Below are positions 49,435 to 59,709 of a stretch of DNA of 64,000 nucleotides, piece after piece; the stretch's first letter is position 1; the number at the start of each line of letters is the position of its first letter. Source of the stretch: an uncultured Pseudomonadales bacterium (lineage in GTDB: Bacteria > Pseudomonadota > Gammaproteobacteria > Pseudomonadales > UBA7434); contig CALSRU010000011.1 in NCBI GenBank assembly GCA_943788835.1, positions 1-64,000 of the forward strand, written 5' to 3'. The notes below the pieces were generated by a model. That model was not told the origin of the DNA, did not search any database, and saw only the letters and a program-made list of their open reading frames with translations. The position numbers and the translations under genes are program-made.

Positions 49435-50763
49435 TTAGGTATCGAGTGGGCGGCTCTTGGTTACTACGCTAGTTTTGATATTGGCGGGAAATGCCTTCAC
49501 CATGCTAATGCGATTGTCACTTAAGTTGAGCACTTCAAAATGGTAGTTGGCCACCGATAAGCTTACGCCACTAGCGTCTGGGAATGACTCGAGCTCTTCT
49601 AGCAGAAGCCCATTGAGCGTTTTCGGGCCTTCGGTCGGCAGTGTCCAGCCGAGTTGTCGATTAATGTCCCGTACGGTTGCCGAACCGTTAATTACAAAGG
49701 TGCCGTCACCCGCGTCGGTGACATCGGCGAATTGCTCGGCGAAATTGGTGGTGTAGTTCCCTACAATTTCTTCGAGAATATCATCAATAGTAATTAAGCC
49801 AAGCACCACGCCATACTCGTCGACCACTAAACCTATGCGACGCTTTTCATGTTGAAAGTTAAACAGCTGTGTGTGTAGCGGCGTGCCTTCGGGCACGAAG
49901 TAAGGTTCCGAAGTGGCCTCAATCATTGCCCGTTTATCAATGTGTGGCGTGTTGCCTTGAGAGTCATCCGCACGTTGAGTGATAAAGCGAGAGGTGTTGC
50001 GCAAATGCAGCAGGCCGACCATGTCGTCAAGCTCATCACGATATAGCAGTACGCGAGTATATTCGCTGGCGCGTAATTGCTCATAGATCGTTTGCTGGCT
50101 AGCATTGATGTCAATTGCGTAAATTTCATTACGTGGAATCATAATGTCATCCACTTCAACATTCTCTAGATCAAGAATGTTCATGAGCATGGTGCGGCGC
50201 TTGGTTTGAAAAATACTGCCAGATTCTTGCACCAATAGTTTTAATTCATCGAACGATAGCGGCTTTTCTAACTGTGCGTGAGGGTTGCCGCCTAGCCACT
50301 TTATAATTCCGTTAGAGATGTGGTTAGTGATCCACACTAGCGGAAAAAACAGAACTCCCAATGGCTGCAATACATAAGAGGCCGGGAAGGCTATTTTTTC
50401 AGGATGCAACGCTGCATATGTTTTGGGCGTAACTTCAGCAAACACTAGAATAATAATAGTTAATGCGCCAGTGGCAATGAAATAGCCGGCATCGCCATAG
50501 AGTCGGACGCATATGGCAGTGGCCAGCGATGCAGCCGCAATGTTGACCAAATTATTACCGATTAGAATTAAACCAATTAAGCGATCGGTGCGGCTCAGCA
50601 TTCTTGAGGCCTTGCGAGCGCCGCGATGCCCAATAGCCTTGAGGTGTTTTAAACGATAGCGATTGAGCGCCATCATGCTGGTTTCTGAGCTGGAGAAAAA
50701 TGCTGAACACAGTATCAGAAGAGCAAGAACTGTGAACAGCCAGCTTAACGGTATGTCATCCAA
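49435..50763 (-). CDS. CNNM/CorB-family transporter (DUF21-CBS-CorC_HlyC)
   Basis: A 442-residue membrane protein. It has an N-terminal DUF21 domain with about four helices and the SSSETSMMALNRYRLKHL signature, two CBS domains (about 205-325, with MIPRNEIYAID and GLVVDEYGVVLGLITIDDILEEIVG), then a C-terminal CorC_HlyC domain (GTFVINGSATVRDINRQLGW). The family is implicated in Mg2+ (or Co2+) efflux. It is upstream of, and divergent in role from, the YpjD gene on the same strand; in pseudomonads the pair ypjD-corB commonly sits beside ffh, as here. Confidence 0.93.
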   Translation of the reverse strand: MDDIPLSWLFTVLALLILCSAFFSSSETSMMALNRYRLKHLKAIGHRGARKASRMLSRTDRLIGLILIGNNLVNIAAASLATAICVRLYGDAGYFIATGALTIIILVFAEVTPKTYAALHPEKIAFPASYVLQPLGVLFFPLVWITNHISNGIIKWLGGNPHAQLEKPLSFDELKLLVQESGSIFQTKRRTMLMNILDLENVEVDDIMIPRNEIYAIDINASQQTIYEQLRASEYTRVLLYRDELDDMVGLLHLRNTSRFITQRADDSQGNTPHIDKRAMIEATSEPYFVPEGTPLHTQLFNFQHEKRRIGLVVDEYGVVLGLITIDDILEEIVGNYTTNFAEQFADVTDAGDGTFVINGSATVRDINRQLGWTLPTEGPKTLNGLLLEELESFPDASGVSLSVANYHFEVLNLSDNRISMVKAFPANIKTSVVTKSRPLDT

Positions 50764-50858
50764 GGAGAGGTCGAACCTTTAGTGTGGGATTTAAAAGTGA
50801 ATATTGAGCCACGCCAAGCGATTTGGCAAGTACCAATTAGTCGCCAAAGTATGTTGGG

Positions 50859-51671
50859 TTAGAGTCGCTGCAATACAATATCAAGCATGAATTTAGAGCC
50901 AAAATAAGCGAGCGCCAGTGCGGCAAACGCTCCAACAGTCCAGCGGGCAGCCGTGCGGCCACGCCAGCCATGCAAGCGCCGACCCAATAGGAGCGCCGAT
51001 AATAAGCCCCACGATATAAGTGTGAACACGGTTTTGTGCACGAGATGCTGTTCAAATACGTTGTCGATTGATAAGCCGCCAGAAATAATTGCTAGGCTCA
51101 TGATCGCCCACGAAAGGGTAATCAGGTGGAAGAGGTGATTTTCTAAAGACTCGAGCGGAGGCAGCGCCTGGAGCCAGATGCCTGATGTGCCAGAGCGCAG
51201 ACTTTTATCGGCGGCAAATAACACCAAGGCATACAGAGCGGCTAAGCACAAGATGCTGTAGGCTACGATCGAGCTGATTATGTGCAAAAGCAAGCCTGCC
51301 GAGCTGGCATTGATGGGAGAGTGGTGCCCAAAGAGAGCGGCGAAGATTACGCACAGGCCTGCAAATATATAGACTGGAATAAGCAGCGTCAGCCATCGCT
51401 GCGATGCCTGCGAAGCAACGGTCGCAGCAACCACAATAAGTGCCGTTAGCGATACGGCATCAAAAAAACTGCTGCTGAGCCCGCCTGAGTCGAGTCCCGT
51501 GATAAGAAGCGCACCAGAATGCAGCAGTATCGCCGCAAAGCCGATGGTGATGGGCGCGTTGCTCGGTGGTGCTTGCTTAGCGAGGCTGTTGATCAGCCAA
51601 AGCGCGGCTAGGCTGTAGGTTGCGGCTGCAGCCAAGGCGAAAATAATTATGGTGGTAGTAAATTGTGGCAT
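50859..51671 (-). CDS. CcsA-like cytochrome c assembly protein, YpjD type
   Basis: A 270-residue membrane protein with about eight helices. The CcsA/CcmC-like core has GLLLHIISSIVAYSILCLAALYA, LESLENHLFHLITLSWAIMSLAIISGG and HKTVFTLISWGLLSALLLGR, whose histidines could bind heme. Its role in this family is uncertain despite the name. It is divergent from ffh. Confidence 0.9.
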   Translation of the reverse strand: MPQFTTTIIIFALAAAATYSLAALWLINSLAKQAPPSNAPITIGFAAILLHSGALLITGLDSGGLSSSFFDAVSLTALIVVAATVASQASQRWLTLLIPVYIFAGLCVIFAALFGHHSPINASSAGLLLHIISSIVAYSILCLAALYALVLFAADKSLRSGTSGIWLQALPPLESLENHLFHLITLSWAIMSLAIISGGLSIDNVFEQHLVHKTVFTLISWGLLSALLLGRRLHGWRGRTAARWTVGAFAALALAYFGSKFMLDIVLQRL

Positions 51672-51947
51672 TTGATTGAGTGTCTTAAATCCTTTGGCCG
51701 CTGTTCGGCGCTCATTGGAACCGACGAGCGATTGTTGGCTAGTCAGCTGCAGAGTGTGTCACAAGCGCCGGTGCGGGTGAAGTCCTCTTTGGTACATAAA
51801 TCGGCTTTGTGCAGGTCTGTTGGCGCTTAGTTTAAACGAGAGCGGGCAAATAGCGGCATAGTTTAACCAAAGTTACCGTTTAAATAGTGGAGTGAGGTAA
51901 AACGCCTGCGATATACTAATCCCAATATTTAATCATGGTATCTCTTT

Positions 51948-53336
51948 ATGTTTGAAAACCTCAGTGATCGTCTTTCCCAAACGTTGCGACAAGTGGGCGG
52001 TAAGGCGCATTTAAGTGAAGATAATATTAAGGCGGCGTTGCGCGACGTGCGCATGGCACTGCTCGAGGCAGATGTTGCTCTGTCTGTAGTTAAGGAGTTT
52101 ACCGATGCGGTTAGGCAGCGTGCTATGGGGCAAGAGGTCTCGGCGGCACTGTCTCCAGGTCAAGCGTTTCTTAAAGTGGTCCAGGCTGAACTTCAGGGAG
52201 CTTTAGGCGATCAAAATTCTGCGCTGAATCTAGCTGTTAAGCCGCCTGCCATTATTTTGATGGCGGGCTTGCAAGGTGCGGGTAAGACGACCACCGTGGC
52301 TAAGTTAGCCAAGTACCTCAAAGAGCGTGAAAAAAAATCAGTTCTTGTTGTAAGTGCTGATATCTATCGACCTGCGGCGATCAAGCAGCTTGAAACGCTA
52401 GCCGCTGAAGTGGATGTGAGTTTTCAGCCTAGCGATATCAGCCAAAAACCATTGGCTATTGTTCAGGCCGCACTTAAAACCGCTGCTGCAAGCATGCATG
52501 ATGTCTTAATTGTAGATACTGCTGGGCGCCTAGCCATCGATGACGCAATGATGGGGGAGATTGGTGACTTACACAAAGCGTTAGACCCTGCGGAAACATT
52601 GTTTGTGGTTGATGCCATGACTGGGCAAGACGCGGCTAACACAGCTAAAGCGTTTGGCGAGGTCTTGCCATTAACCGGAGTAGTGCTAACTAAAATTGAT
52701 GCCGATACTCGTGGTGGTGCAGCGCTCTCTGTGCGGCAGGTGACGGGTAAGCCGATTAAATTCATGGGAGTTGGAGAAAAAGTTGCTGCATTAGAGCCCT
52801 TTCATCCTGATCGTATTGCGTCGCGAATTTTAGGTATGGGCGACATGATGTCGCTGATTGAAGAAGCCGAGCAAAACATTGATAAGCGTAAAGCCGAGCG
52901 GCTCGCGCGCAAAATGAAGCGTGGCAAAAGCTTTGACTTAGAAGACTTTCGCGATCAGTTACAGCAGATGAAAAACATGGGTGGTTTGGGGAGCATGCTG
53001 GAGAAAATGCCAGGCATGTCCGGTATGGCTGAAATGGCGGAGCAGCAAGTTGCGCAAAAGCAATTTGGGCAGATGGAGGCGATTATCAATTCAATGACTC
53101 CCCAAGAGCGTAAGCACCCCGAGTCGCTCAACGGCTCGCGAAAACGACGTATCACTGCAGGCTCCGGCACTCAGTTGCAAGACCTCAATCGCCTTATGAA
53201 GCAGCATAAGCAAATGCAAAAAATGATGAAAAAAATGAAAAAAGGTGGCATGGCCAATATGATGCGCGGCCTCGGCGGTATGTCGGGGCAGGGTGGCCCT
53301 GCGGGTATGGGGGGGCTTCCCCCAGGATTCAAGTAG
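51948..53336 (+). CDS. ffh: Signal recognition particle protein Ffh
   Basis: A 462-residue GTPase that binds 4.5S RNA and targets membrane proteins. It has the N domain (LSDRLSQTLRQVGGKAHL), a G domain with GLQGAGKTTTVAKLAKYL, DTAGRL and TKIDADTRGGAALS, and a Met-rich M domain from about residue 325 (LQQMKNMGGLGSMLEKMPGM, KQMQKMMKKMKKGG) ending in a Gly/Met-rich tail. It is divergent from the YpjD gene and ahead of the rpsP operon. Confidence 0.97.
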   Translation: MFENLSDRLSQTLRQVGGKAHLSEDNIKAALRDVRMALLEADVALSVVKEFTDAVRQRAMGQEVSAALSPGQAFLKVVQAELQGALGDQNSALNLAVKPPAIILMAGLQGAGKTTTVAKLAKYLKEREKKSVLVVSADIYRPAAIKQLETLAAEVDVSFQPSDISQKPLAIVQAALKTAAASMHDVLIVDTAGRLAIDDAMMGEIGDLHKALDPAETLFVVDAMTGQDAANTAKAFGEVLPLTGVVLTKIDADTRGGAALSVRQVTGKPIKFMGVGEKVAALEPFHPDRIASRILGMGDMMSLIEEAEQNIDKRKAERLARKMKRGKSFDLEDFRDQLQQMKNMGGLGSMLEKMPGMSGMAEMAEQQVAQKQFGQMEAIINSMTPQERKHPESLNGSRKRRITAGSGTQLQDLNRLMKQHKQMQKMMKKMKKGGMANMMRGLGGMSGQGGPAGMGGLPPGFK

Positions 53337-53699
53337 CCGCCTCGAACCGCTCGCCTGCATTGCGGCGTCACTTGGTTGCGGCAACCTTGAGGCCTTACAA
53401 TGAGGTGGCAGAGCGCCAAGAAAATGGTGGCGGTCCGGTCATTTGAGCCTAAAACTTACCGGATTACCCCGTTCTGGTCGAAATACCTCAAATCTTCCGT
53501 ATTTTGCTAGGTATTAACGTGTTTGCGTTGTTTTCATTCGTCCTTCAATAACGTACAATGCGCGCCTTTTTTCGGGTCTGGTAAAGGGTTTAGACGCCAT
53601 TTTTGCCGACCAACCCCTTGGCTAAGCTTTAGTCTTAGTGGCTAATTACTCAAGCTGGGGGCGGAATTCATTGAAAGTTAACTTTGGCAAGGTGTTTAC
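53337..53699. other. Intergenic region between ffh and rpsP
   Basis: It contains a TACAAT -10-like sequence (53554-53559) with a weak TTTTCA at 17-base spacing, a likely promoter for the rpsP operon. A plus-strand frame from 53638 overlaps rpsP in another frame and is not a gene. Confidence 0.45.
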
Positions 53700-53969
53700 A
53701 TGGTCACAATTCGTTTATCTAGAGGCGGTTCTAAGAAGCGGCCGTTCTATCGTGTCGTTGTTGCCGATAGCCGCATGCGCAGAGATGGCCGATTTATCGA
53801 ACAAATCGGATTTTTCAACCCTATCGCCCGCGGTCAAGAGGAAGGCTTACGTATTCAGCTGGATCGTGTTGAGCATTGGACTGGCCTAGGTGCGCAAGTA
53901 TCTGAGCGAGTACAAGCGTTAGTTAAGCAAGCGAGTAAAGCAGCAGTAGCAGGTGGTGCAGCTGCCTGA
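53700..53969 (+). CDS. rpsP: 30S ribosomal protein S16
   Basis: An 89-residue S16: [25 protein letters not shown] is the family signature, [12 protein letters not shown] follows, and the tail is Ala-rich. It is first in the rpsP-rimM-trmD-rplS operon. It overlaps the start of rimM by 17 bases. Confidence 0.97.
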   Translation: MVTIRLSRGGSKKRPFYRVVVADSRMRRDGRFIEQIGFFNPIARGQEEGLRIQLDRVEHWTGLGAQVSERVQALVKQASKAAVAGGAAA

Positions 53970-54576
53970 TTCGAGCCCGGTGGTGCACGAGCAGGCGGAC
54001 AATAGCGCTGACTGGATAACGGTCGGGCGAATCAAGACAGTTCATGGCGTGCACGGTTGGCTCAAAGTTGAGTCCTTTACCCAGCCGCCCGAAAATATTT
54101 TGACTTATAGTGGCTGGCATTTGCTGGCCGAAGAGCGGTCGGCCAGCGCGATAAGTAGTAGCGTTGGTCAACCGGTTAGCTTTGATGATGTGAAGATTCG
54201 CGATAAAGATATTTTGGTTCATTTAAAGGGACTGTGTGATCGCGACGAGGCTCAACAATTAAGCAGACACTTTATTCGAGTGCCGCGCAGCGATATACCA
54301 CCGCCGCCCGAAGGTGATTATTATTGGCATCAGCTTGAGGGGTTGCAGGTTTATCAGGCGGCCAGAGATGGCCAAGAGGCCTATCTGCTAGGTTGCGTTG
54401 ACCACATGTTAGAGACGGGTGCTAATGATGTATTGGTGGTGAGAGCCGCTGATACCGAGTTGAGCGCTGAAGATACGGAGATTCGCGAGATATTAATTCC
54501 GTATCGTCCGGATGAAGTGGTGAAGACGGTGGATATTGCCTCTGGTCAGATCATTGTTGACTGGTATTACGATTAA
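53953..54576 (+). CDS. rimM: Ribosome maturation factor RimM
   Basis: A 207-residue 30S assembly factor that binds S19. The N-terminal RimM beta-barrel has [20 protein letters not shown]; the C-terminal PRC-barrel has [12 protein letters not shown] and ends [27 protein letters not shown]. The start is uncertain. GTG at 53953 (or 53956) overlaps rpsP, and a later GTG near 53980 is also possible. None has a strong ribosome site, consistent with coupling to rpsP. There is an acidic insertion near SAEDTEIR. Confidence 0.93.
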   Translation: MVQLPDSSPVVHEQADNSADWITVGRIKTVHGVHGWLKVESFTQPPENILTYSGWHLLAEERSASAISSSVGQPVSFDDVKIRDKDILVHLKGLCDRDEAQQLSRHFIRVPRSDIPPPPEGDYYWHQLEGLQVYQAARDGQEAYLLGCVDHMLETGANDVLVVRAADTELSAEDTEIREILIPYRPDEVVKTVDIASGQIIVDWYYD

Positions 54577-54589
54577 GGCTGAAGCAGCG

Positions 54590-55375
54590 ATGCGCGTGTC
54601 GGTAGTAACACTTTTCCCCGAGATGTTTACAGCATTAACCGACAGTGGGATTACGCGCCGGGCAGTTGAGAGACATCTGCTGAGTTTGGCGCTGGTTAAC
54701 CCCCGCGATTACGCAGGGAATAAACACGGCAGTGTTGATGATAAGCCGTATGGGGGTGGTCCCGGCATGGTAATGTCCGTGGCGCCATTGCGCAGTGCTC
54801 TGCAAGTGGCTGGTGCAGCGGCAGCGGGCTCAGACAAGGTAAAAGGTAAAAAGCCAAAGGTGGTTTATTTGACGCCTCAAGGCCAGCCGCTAAAGCAGCC
54901 GTTGGTTGAAAGTTTGGCCAGGGAAGAGTCTTTAGTATTACTCTGTGGGCGTTACGAAGGAATCGATGAGAGAGTAGTTGAGTCTGATGTCGATTTAGAA
55001 GTGTCGTTAGGTGATTACGTTATTAGTGGTGGTGAGCTTGCGGCAATGGTGCTGCTTGATGGCATTATCCGGTTGCAACCGGGTGCGCTGGGTGATGAAG
55101 ACTCGGCAGGACAAGATTCTTTTTCTGGGCGTGGCTGGCTTGACTACCCGCACTTTACTCGACCAGAAACGATAGACGGGCAAGATGTTCCCGCGGTATT
55201 GTTAAGTGGCAATCATGCAGCGATAGCTAGTTGGCGACTTGAGCAGGCACTAAAAAAGACCTTATTGAAGCGGCCTGATTTGCTTGAGCCGCAAGTGTTA
55301 AAAAATAGTGGCGTTGAGCTTAGCAAGCAAGAAGTTGAGATAGTTGCGAGATTGCAAGCTGATTTAAACGACTGA
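54590..55375 (+). CDS. trmD: tRNA (guanine-N1)-methyltransferase
   Basis: A 261-residue SPOUT methyltransferase making m1G37. It starts [16 protein letters not shown] at 54590, with AAGG upstream; an in-frame start at 54536 inside rimM is rejected. It shows [25 protein letters not shown] and the knot loop [22 protein letters not shown] short Lys/Ala-rich insertion (residues about 82-92) precedes VVYLTPQGQ. Confidence 0.96.
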   Translation: MRVSVVTLFPEMFTALTDSGITRRAVERHLLSLALVNPRDYAGNKHGSVDDKPYGGGPGMVMSVAPLRSALQVAGAAAAGSDKVKGKKPKVVYLTPQGQPLKQPLVESLAREESLVLLCGRYEGIDERVVESDVDLEVSLGDYVISGGELAAMVLLDGIIRLQPGALGDEDSAGQDSFSGRGWLDYPHFTRPETIDGQDVPAVLLSGNHAAIASWRLEQALKKTLLKRPDLLEPQVLKNSGVELSKQEVEIVARLQADLND

Positions 55376-55568
55376 ATTATTTGGCGCAGCTGCGGAAATT
55401 AGCGAGAAGTCGATAGAGAGCCTGCATAGGCAAAAGAGCAAGACCCATAATTTAGAGATGTGCGCCATATGTGGTGTGCTGTATTTTGAACCGTAAAGTT
55501 ATTCGCAGTGTTTTAACACCACCTAGTGTTGAGGGCTGTAGCAATTAGGATTTAACCGGAGCTAGGCA

Positions 55569-55925
55569 ATGAGCAGCAATAAAATTATCCAGCAAATTGA
55601 AAGTGAGCAGATGGAATCAAAAACGATTCCTGATTTTTCGCCTGGCGATACCGTAGTTGTGCAAGTGCGCGTAAAAGATGGCGAGCGTGAGCGGTTGCAG
55701 GCCTTTGAAGGCGTTGTGATTGCTAAGCGTAATCGTGCAATTAATTCGGCGTTTACTGTGCGAAAAATCTCGCATGGCGTGGGCGTAGAGCGAACTTTTC
55801 AAACGTTTAGCTCGTTGATAGCTGAGATCACAGTGAAGCGCCGCGGCGATGTGCGTCGAGCTAAGCTTTATTATCTTCGCGAGCTATCAGGTCGCGCAGC
55901 GCGTATCAAAGAAAAGTTGGGCTAG
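55569..55925 (+). CDS. rplS: 50S ribosomal protein L19
   Basis: A 118-residue L19. It has [26 protein letters not shown], then [11 protein letters not shown] and [20 protein letters not shown]. It is last in the rpsP operon, separated from trmD by 193 bases, so it may also have its own promoter. A terminator follows at 56.03 kb. Confidence 0.97.
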   Translation: MSSNKIIQQIESEQMESKTIPDFSPGDTVVVQVRVKDGERERLQAFEGVVIAKRNRAINSAFTVRKISHGVGVERTFQTFSSLIAEITVKRRGDVRRAKLYYLRELSGRAARIKEKLG

Positions 55926-56032
55926 TACATTTTTTGCGCGTAGGTCAGCCCTATGGCGCATAAAATTATTCAGCTTGTAGTTCGTGAGCCGGTAATTGCA
56001 TAGGTTTTGTGGCAAGCTGGTCCGGCCATGGT

Positions 56033-56067
56033 AAAAAAAGCGACGCTTTGGCGTTCGCTTTTTTTTT
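56033..56067 (+). terminator. Terminator after rplS
   Basis: AAAAAAAGCGACGC-tttg-GCGTTCGCTTTTTTT, a 14-bp stem with one bulged T and a run of nine T. Confidence 0.88.
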
Positions 56068-56166
56068 GTCTGAAATATTTTGCTATGCTTGCTTGGCTTG
56101 AATGGAGCTTTAGCTAAAGTGAGTTGGAGCATTGCCCGAGCATACTGCACGGAATGACGCTGTCAG

Positions 56167-57102
56167 ATGAGCAATACGACGAATAAACAACCGATAGACC
56201 CAGGTGCTGAAAAGCGTATTGATAGTTATATCGATACACTTTGGCTTGAGCGAGGTTTGAGTAACAATACTCTTGAAGCCTATCGGCGCGACCTCAGGGC
56301 TTTAGCGGTCTATCTCACAGCGCACAATAGTGGGCTGTTAACTGCCAGCTATGCTGATTTGGTTGATCGTTTGGGCGCTTTGGCACTGGCTCGTGTGAGT
56401 CCTCGCTCGCAGGCACGCTTGGTTTCCAGCATCAAAGGTTTTTATCGCTATTGTGTTCGTGAAAATCTTCTAGTGGTCGATCCATCGGCGCAACTTTCAC
56501 CGCCAACCTTAGGCCGCGTGCTGCCAAAAGTACTCAGCGAGGCACAAGTCGAACAACTATTGGCAGAGCCTGGCACAAGCCCCTTGGAATTGCGCGACAA
56601 AGCAATGCTTGAATTAATGTATGCCTCGGGCTTGCGCGTATCAGAGTTAGTCAATTTGAGCATGCCTCAGCTCAATTTACGGCAAGGGGCAGTGCGGGTT
56701 ATGGGTAAGGGCAGTAAGGAGCGCGTGGTGCCTGTGGGCGAAGAAGCGTTGCACTACTTGCAAATGTATTTGAGCCAGGCTCGGCAGGCTCTGCTGGGCG
56801 ATAGCGTGGCTACAGCAACACAAAGCAATGTGCTGTTTCCTGGTCGCGCAGGCAAGGCCCTGAGTCGTCAGGCTTTTTGGTACCGCGTTAAATTCTATGC
56901 CAATCGAGCCGGCGTACAGAGTGCTATTTCCCCCCACGTTTTGCGCCATGCGTTTGCTACGCATCTACTCAATCATGGCGCCAATTTACGTGTTGTTCAG
57001 CTTCTGCTAGGGCACAGTGACTTGTCTACCACGCAGATTTACACGCATGTGGCGAGTCAGCGGCTCCAAGAATTGCATGCCAAACACCATCCTCGTTCGT
57101 GA
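56167..57102 (+). CDS. xerD: Site-specific tyrosine recombinase XerD
   Basis: A 311-residue recombinase resolving chromosome dimers at dif with XerC. The N-terminal SAM-like core-binding domain (IDSYIDTLWLERGLSNNTLEAYRRDL) is followed by the catalytic domain with R157 (SGLRVSEL), HxLR in SPHVLRHAFATHLL, and nucleophile Y292 (TTQIYTHV). Assignment as XerD rather than XerC rests on the following dsbC-hom-thrC-recJ order, which is the pseudomonad xerD neighbourhood. Confidence 0.93.
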   Translation: MSNTTNKQPIDPGAEKRIDSYIDTLWLERGLSNNTLEAYRRDLRALAVYLTAHNSGLLTASYADLVDRLGALALARVSPRSQARLVSSIKGFYRYCVRENLLVVDPSAQLSPPTLGRVLPKVLSEAQVEQLLAEPGTSPLELRDKAMLELMYASGLRVSELVNLSMPQLNLRQGAVRVMGKGSKERVVPVGEEALHYLQMYLSQARQALLGDSVATATQSNVLFPGRAGKALSRQAFWYRVKFYANRAGVQSAISPHVLRHAFATHLLNHGANLRVVQLLLGHSDLSTTQIYTHVASQRLQELHAKHHPRS

Positions 57103-57400
57103 TTTTTGCTGAGAACGTCGCGGTAGCCATTTTAAGAACCTACATTCCTGCTGGAACTAAGCACAATAACCATGCTCTTAATTTGGGTGTCTGTGTAGAG
57201 TGCGATACACTTCGCATCGGCCAGGTTAGGGTGTTGGGTATTGGTGCTTCTGATCCAGGCTAGTCGCTGTGGTACCTATGTTTTGCTGGCAGCTAAAAAC
57301 GGCTAAGCTCTGAAGAGGTTTATTCAAAATTGAGCCCTGTTCAAATGCCAATGTAGGCTGATTCTTTGGCGGCTATTTTAGAATTATTATTGAGGTTTTT

Positions 57401-58141
57401 ATGAAACTAACCCGTTGTATACATCTTTCAGTTATCGCCTTAGTCACCACTTATTTGTTTGGAGCCATCGCTGTTCAAGCTGAAGAGGTTAGCGACAAAA
57501 TCCTCGAGCCGTTGAAGCAGGCGCGGCCTGATTTTCGCTTTGAATCGCTGCAAAAAACGCCTGTAAACGGTATGTACCGTACGACGGTTGTGGGTGGTCC
57601 AACGATTTATATTAGCGAAGATGGCAAGCATTTTTTTACCGGTGATGTTTTTGCTGTGGGCGAAAACGGCATTACTAATATAGCGGAGCAAGAGTTAGAA
57701 GGCGATCGTAAAGCGGCCATTGAAGCGCTCAAAACTGACGATATGATTGTCTTTAGTCCAAGCGAAACTAAGGCCTATGTTTACGTCTTTACCGACGTTG
57801 ATTGCTATTACTGTCAAAAACTGCATAAAGAGGTGCCTGCGCTAAAAGACCTAGGCGTTGAGGTGCGCTATTTGGCCTATCCGCGAGCAGGTGTTGGTTC
57901 ACCGGCCTTTCGCAAAATGGCCTCGGCCTGGTGTGCGGATGATGCTCAGGATGCGTTAACACGCTTGAAGCTGGGTAAAGACATTCCAGATAATGTTTGT
58001 GATGGTAATCCGATCACTGATCAATATAAGTTAGGTGGTCGCTTAGGTGTGACCGGGACTCCGGCGTTAATTACGGCCGAGGGTGAATTGATACCGGGTT
58101 ACTTGCCTGCGGATAAGTTAGCTAAGCGTTTAGGCTTGTAG
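57401..58141 (+). CDS. dsbC: Periplasmic disulfide isomerase DsbC
   Basis: A 246-residue protein with a signal peptide ending VQA/EE (about residue 27), an N-terminal dimerisation domain, and a thioredoxin-fold catalytic domain with C135-Y-Y-C138 in FTDVDCYYCQKLHKE (the usual form is CGYC). LGVTGTPALIT gives the cis-Pro loop. It isomerises wrong disulfides in the periplasm and is kept reduced by DsbD. A strong hairpin follows the gene. The 299 bases upstream show no feature I can name. Confidence 0.95.
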   Translation: MKLTRCIHLSVIALVTTYLFGAIAVQAEEVSDKILEPLKQARPDFRFESLQKTPVNGMYRTTVVGGPTIYISEDGKHFFTGDVFAVGENGITNIAEQELEGDRKAAIEALKTDDMIVFSPSETKAYVYVFTDVDCYYCQKLHKEVPALKDLGVEVRYLAYPRAGVGSPAFRKMASAWCADDAQDALTRLKLGKDIPDNVCDGNPITDQYKLGGRLGVTGTPALITAEGELIPGYLPADKLAKRLGL

Positions 58142-58201
58142 GGTTTGGCTAAGCTATATTTTTCAGCTTGAGCGTTATGGTCTTGGGCGCACCAAGCTCT
58201 A

Positions 58202-58228
58202 ACAAGCGCAGCACAATGCTGCGCTTGT
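58202..58228 (+). terminator. Hairpin after dsbC
   Basis: Perfect 12-bp stem ACAAGCGCAGCA/TGCTGCGCTTGT with loop CAA. The tract after it is only GCGTTGTTGTATT, so it may be a weak terminator or an mRNA 3' stabiliser. Confidence 0.55.
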
Positions 58229-58338
58229 GCGTTGTTGTATTACTTAACGTTTTTGTTGTCTGGCCAAGTGTCAGGGGCGCGAATTGGCAATACTGACTGC
58301 GTGATGGTGTTGTTGTTTAATCAAAGTGAGAAGTTTTA

Positions 58339-59673
58339 GTGCAAAGAATGAATATTGGTATTTGTGGTTTAGGCACTGTCGCCTGTGGCGTGATCAACGT
58401 ATGGCAGCGTAATCAATCGTTACTCACCAGCCGTGCTGGGCAAAATAGCGTTATTACGCATATTGGTGCGCGGCGAGATAATCCTGCATGTGATACCCAT
58501 GCTTATACGGTCAGTCGTGATATTTTTGCTGTGGTTAACGATCCATCAGTCGATGTGGTGGTCGAGCTTATTGGTGGTATAGAGCCTGCACGCCAATTGG
58601 TGATGGAGGCCATTGCGGCGGGTAAACATGTTGTAACCGCTAACAAAGCGTTAATTGCCGAGCATGGTGATGAGATTCTGGCTGCTGCAGCATTGGCCGA
58701 TGTTGAAGTTCGTTTCGAGGCGGCTGTGGCCGGCGGGATTCCCGTTATTAAAGCGCTAACAGAAGGATTGAGCGGCAACGCTATTGAATCGATCGTTGGT
58801 ATTATTAATGGAACTGGCAATTATATTCTCACCGAAATGCGCGAGAAGAATCGATCTTTTGAAGACGCATTAGCCGACGCGCAGCGCCTGGGCTATGCAG
58901 AGGCAGATCCTACTTATGACGTTGAAGGCATAGATGCGGCACAAAAACTGACTATTTTGGCAGCGCTAGCCTATGGTACGCCGTTAGACGCGAGCCGCTG
59001 TTACACCGAAGGCATTTCAGCGGTGTCAGTTGCAGATATGACTTATGCCAATGAGTTAGGCTATTGCATTAAACATCTTGGAATAGCGCGTGCCACCAAG
59101 CAAGGTCTTGAGATGCGTGTGCATCCGGCGCTTATACCTAAAAGCCGCTTGATCGCTAACGTCAATGGCGTTTTAAATGCAGTGGCTATTCATGGCGATG
59201 CGGTTGGTCCCACATTGTTTTGTGGTGCTGGTGCTGGAGCAGAGCCGACAGCTTCGGCCGTGATTGCCGATATTGTCGATATTAGTCGTAAAATGGCCTG
59301 TGGTTCTAAGGTAAGCTCTGACGTCAGCGCGGCTCCCTCAGAACCGCAAGCAAGTGTACAGGCCGCCTTGCACCGAGTTGTTCCTATCACCGATATCCAT
59401 TGTGCATATTATTTGCGTATTGCTGCGGCCAATCGTCCAGGCGTGCTGTCGCAAATTACCCAGGTGCTCAGCGATGCAGATATTAGTGTCGAAGGGGTTC
59501 GTCAGCATGAGCACACGGTGGGCGCGCATACTCACACTAATGAGCCGGTGCCAATTGTTTTGACCACGAACGTCACGCTAGAGTCGAATTTTCGAGCAGC
59601 GGTTGCGCAAATAGAAATGCTCGATACGGTATTACAGCCTGTGTCGATTATACGTATTGAGTCGGTTGATTAG
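58339..59673 (+). CDS. hom: Homoserine dehydrogenase
   Basis: A 444-residue NAD(P)H enzyme reducing aspartate semialdehyde to homoserine. It has the Rossmann motif GICGLGTVACG, NKALIAEHGDE, the catalytic stretch GIINGTGNYIL...YAEADPTYDVEGIDAAQK, and a C-terminal ACT domain (YYLRIAAANRPGVLSQITQVL) for threonine feedback. GTG at 58339 is chosen because the N-terminus then matches pseudomonad Hom in length. An ATG three codons later is the alternative. It is followed by thrC. Confidence 0.96.
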   Translation: MQRMNIGICGLGTVACGVINVWQRNQSLLTSRAGQNSVITHIGARRDNPACDTHAYTVSRDIFAVVNDPSVDVVVELIGGIEPARQLVMEAIAAGKHVVTANKALIAEHGDEILAAAALADVEVRFEAAVAGGIPVIKALTEGLSGNAIESIVGIINGTGNYILTEMREKNRSFEDALADAQRLGYAEADPTYDVEGIDAAQKLTILAALAYGTPLDASRCYTEGISAVSVADMTYANELGYCIKHLGIARATKQGLEMRVHPALIPKSRLIANVNGVLNAVAIHGDAVGPTLFCGAGAGAEPTASAVIADIVDISRKMACGSKVSSDVSAAPSEPQASVQAALHRVVPITDIHCAYYLRIAAANRPGVLSQITQVLSDADISVEGVRQHEHTVGAHTHTNEPVPIVLTTNVTLESNFRAAVAQIEMLDTVLQPVSIIRIESVD

Positions 59674-59709
59674 CCCAAAAAATAAACCGTTAGAGAGAAG
59701 AGATAAGCT

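Noticed and set aside
53638-53889. Plus-strand frame overlapping rpsP
   Set aside because: It is a shadow of the ribosomal protein S16 gene in another frame.
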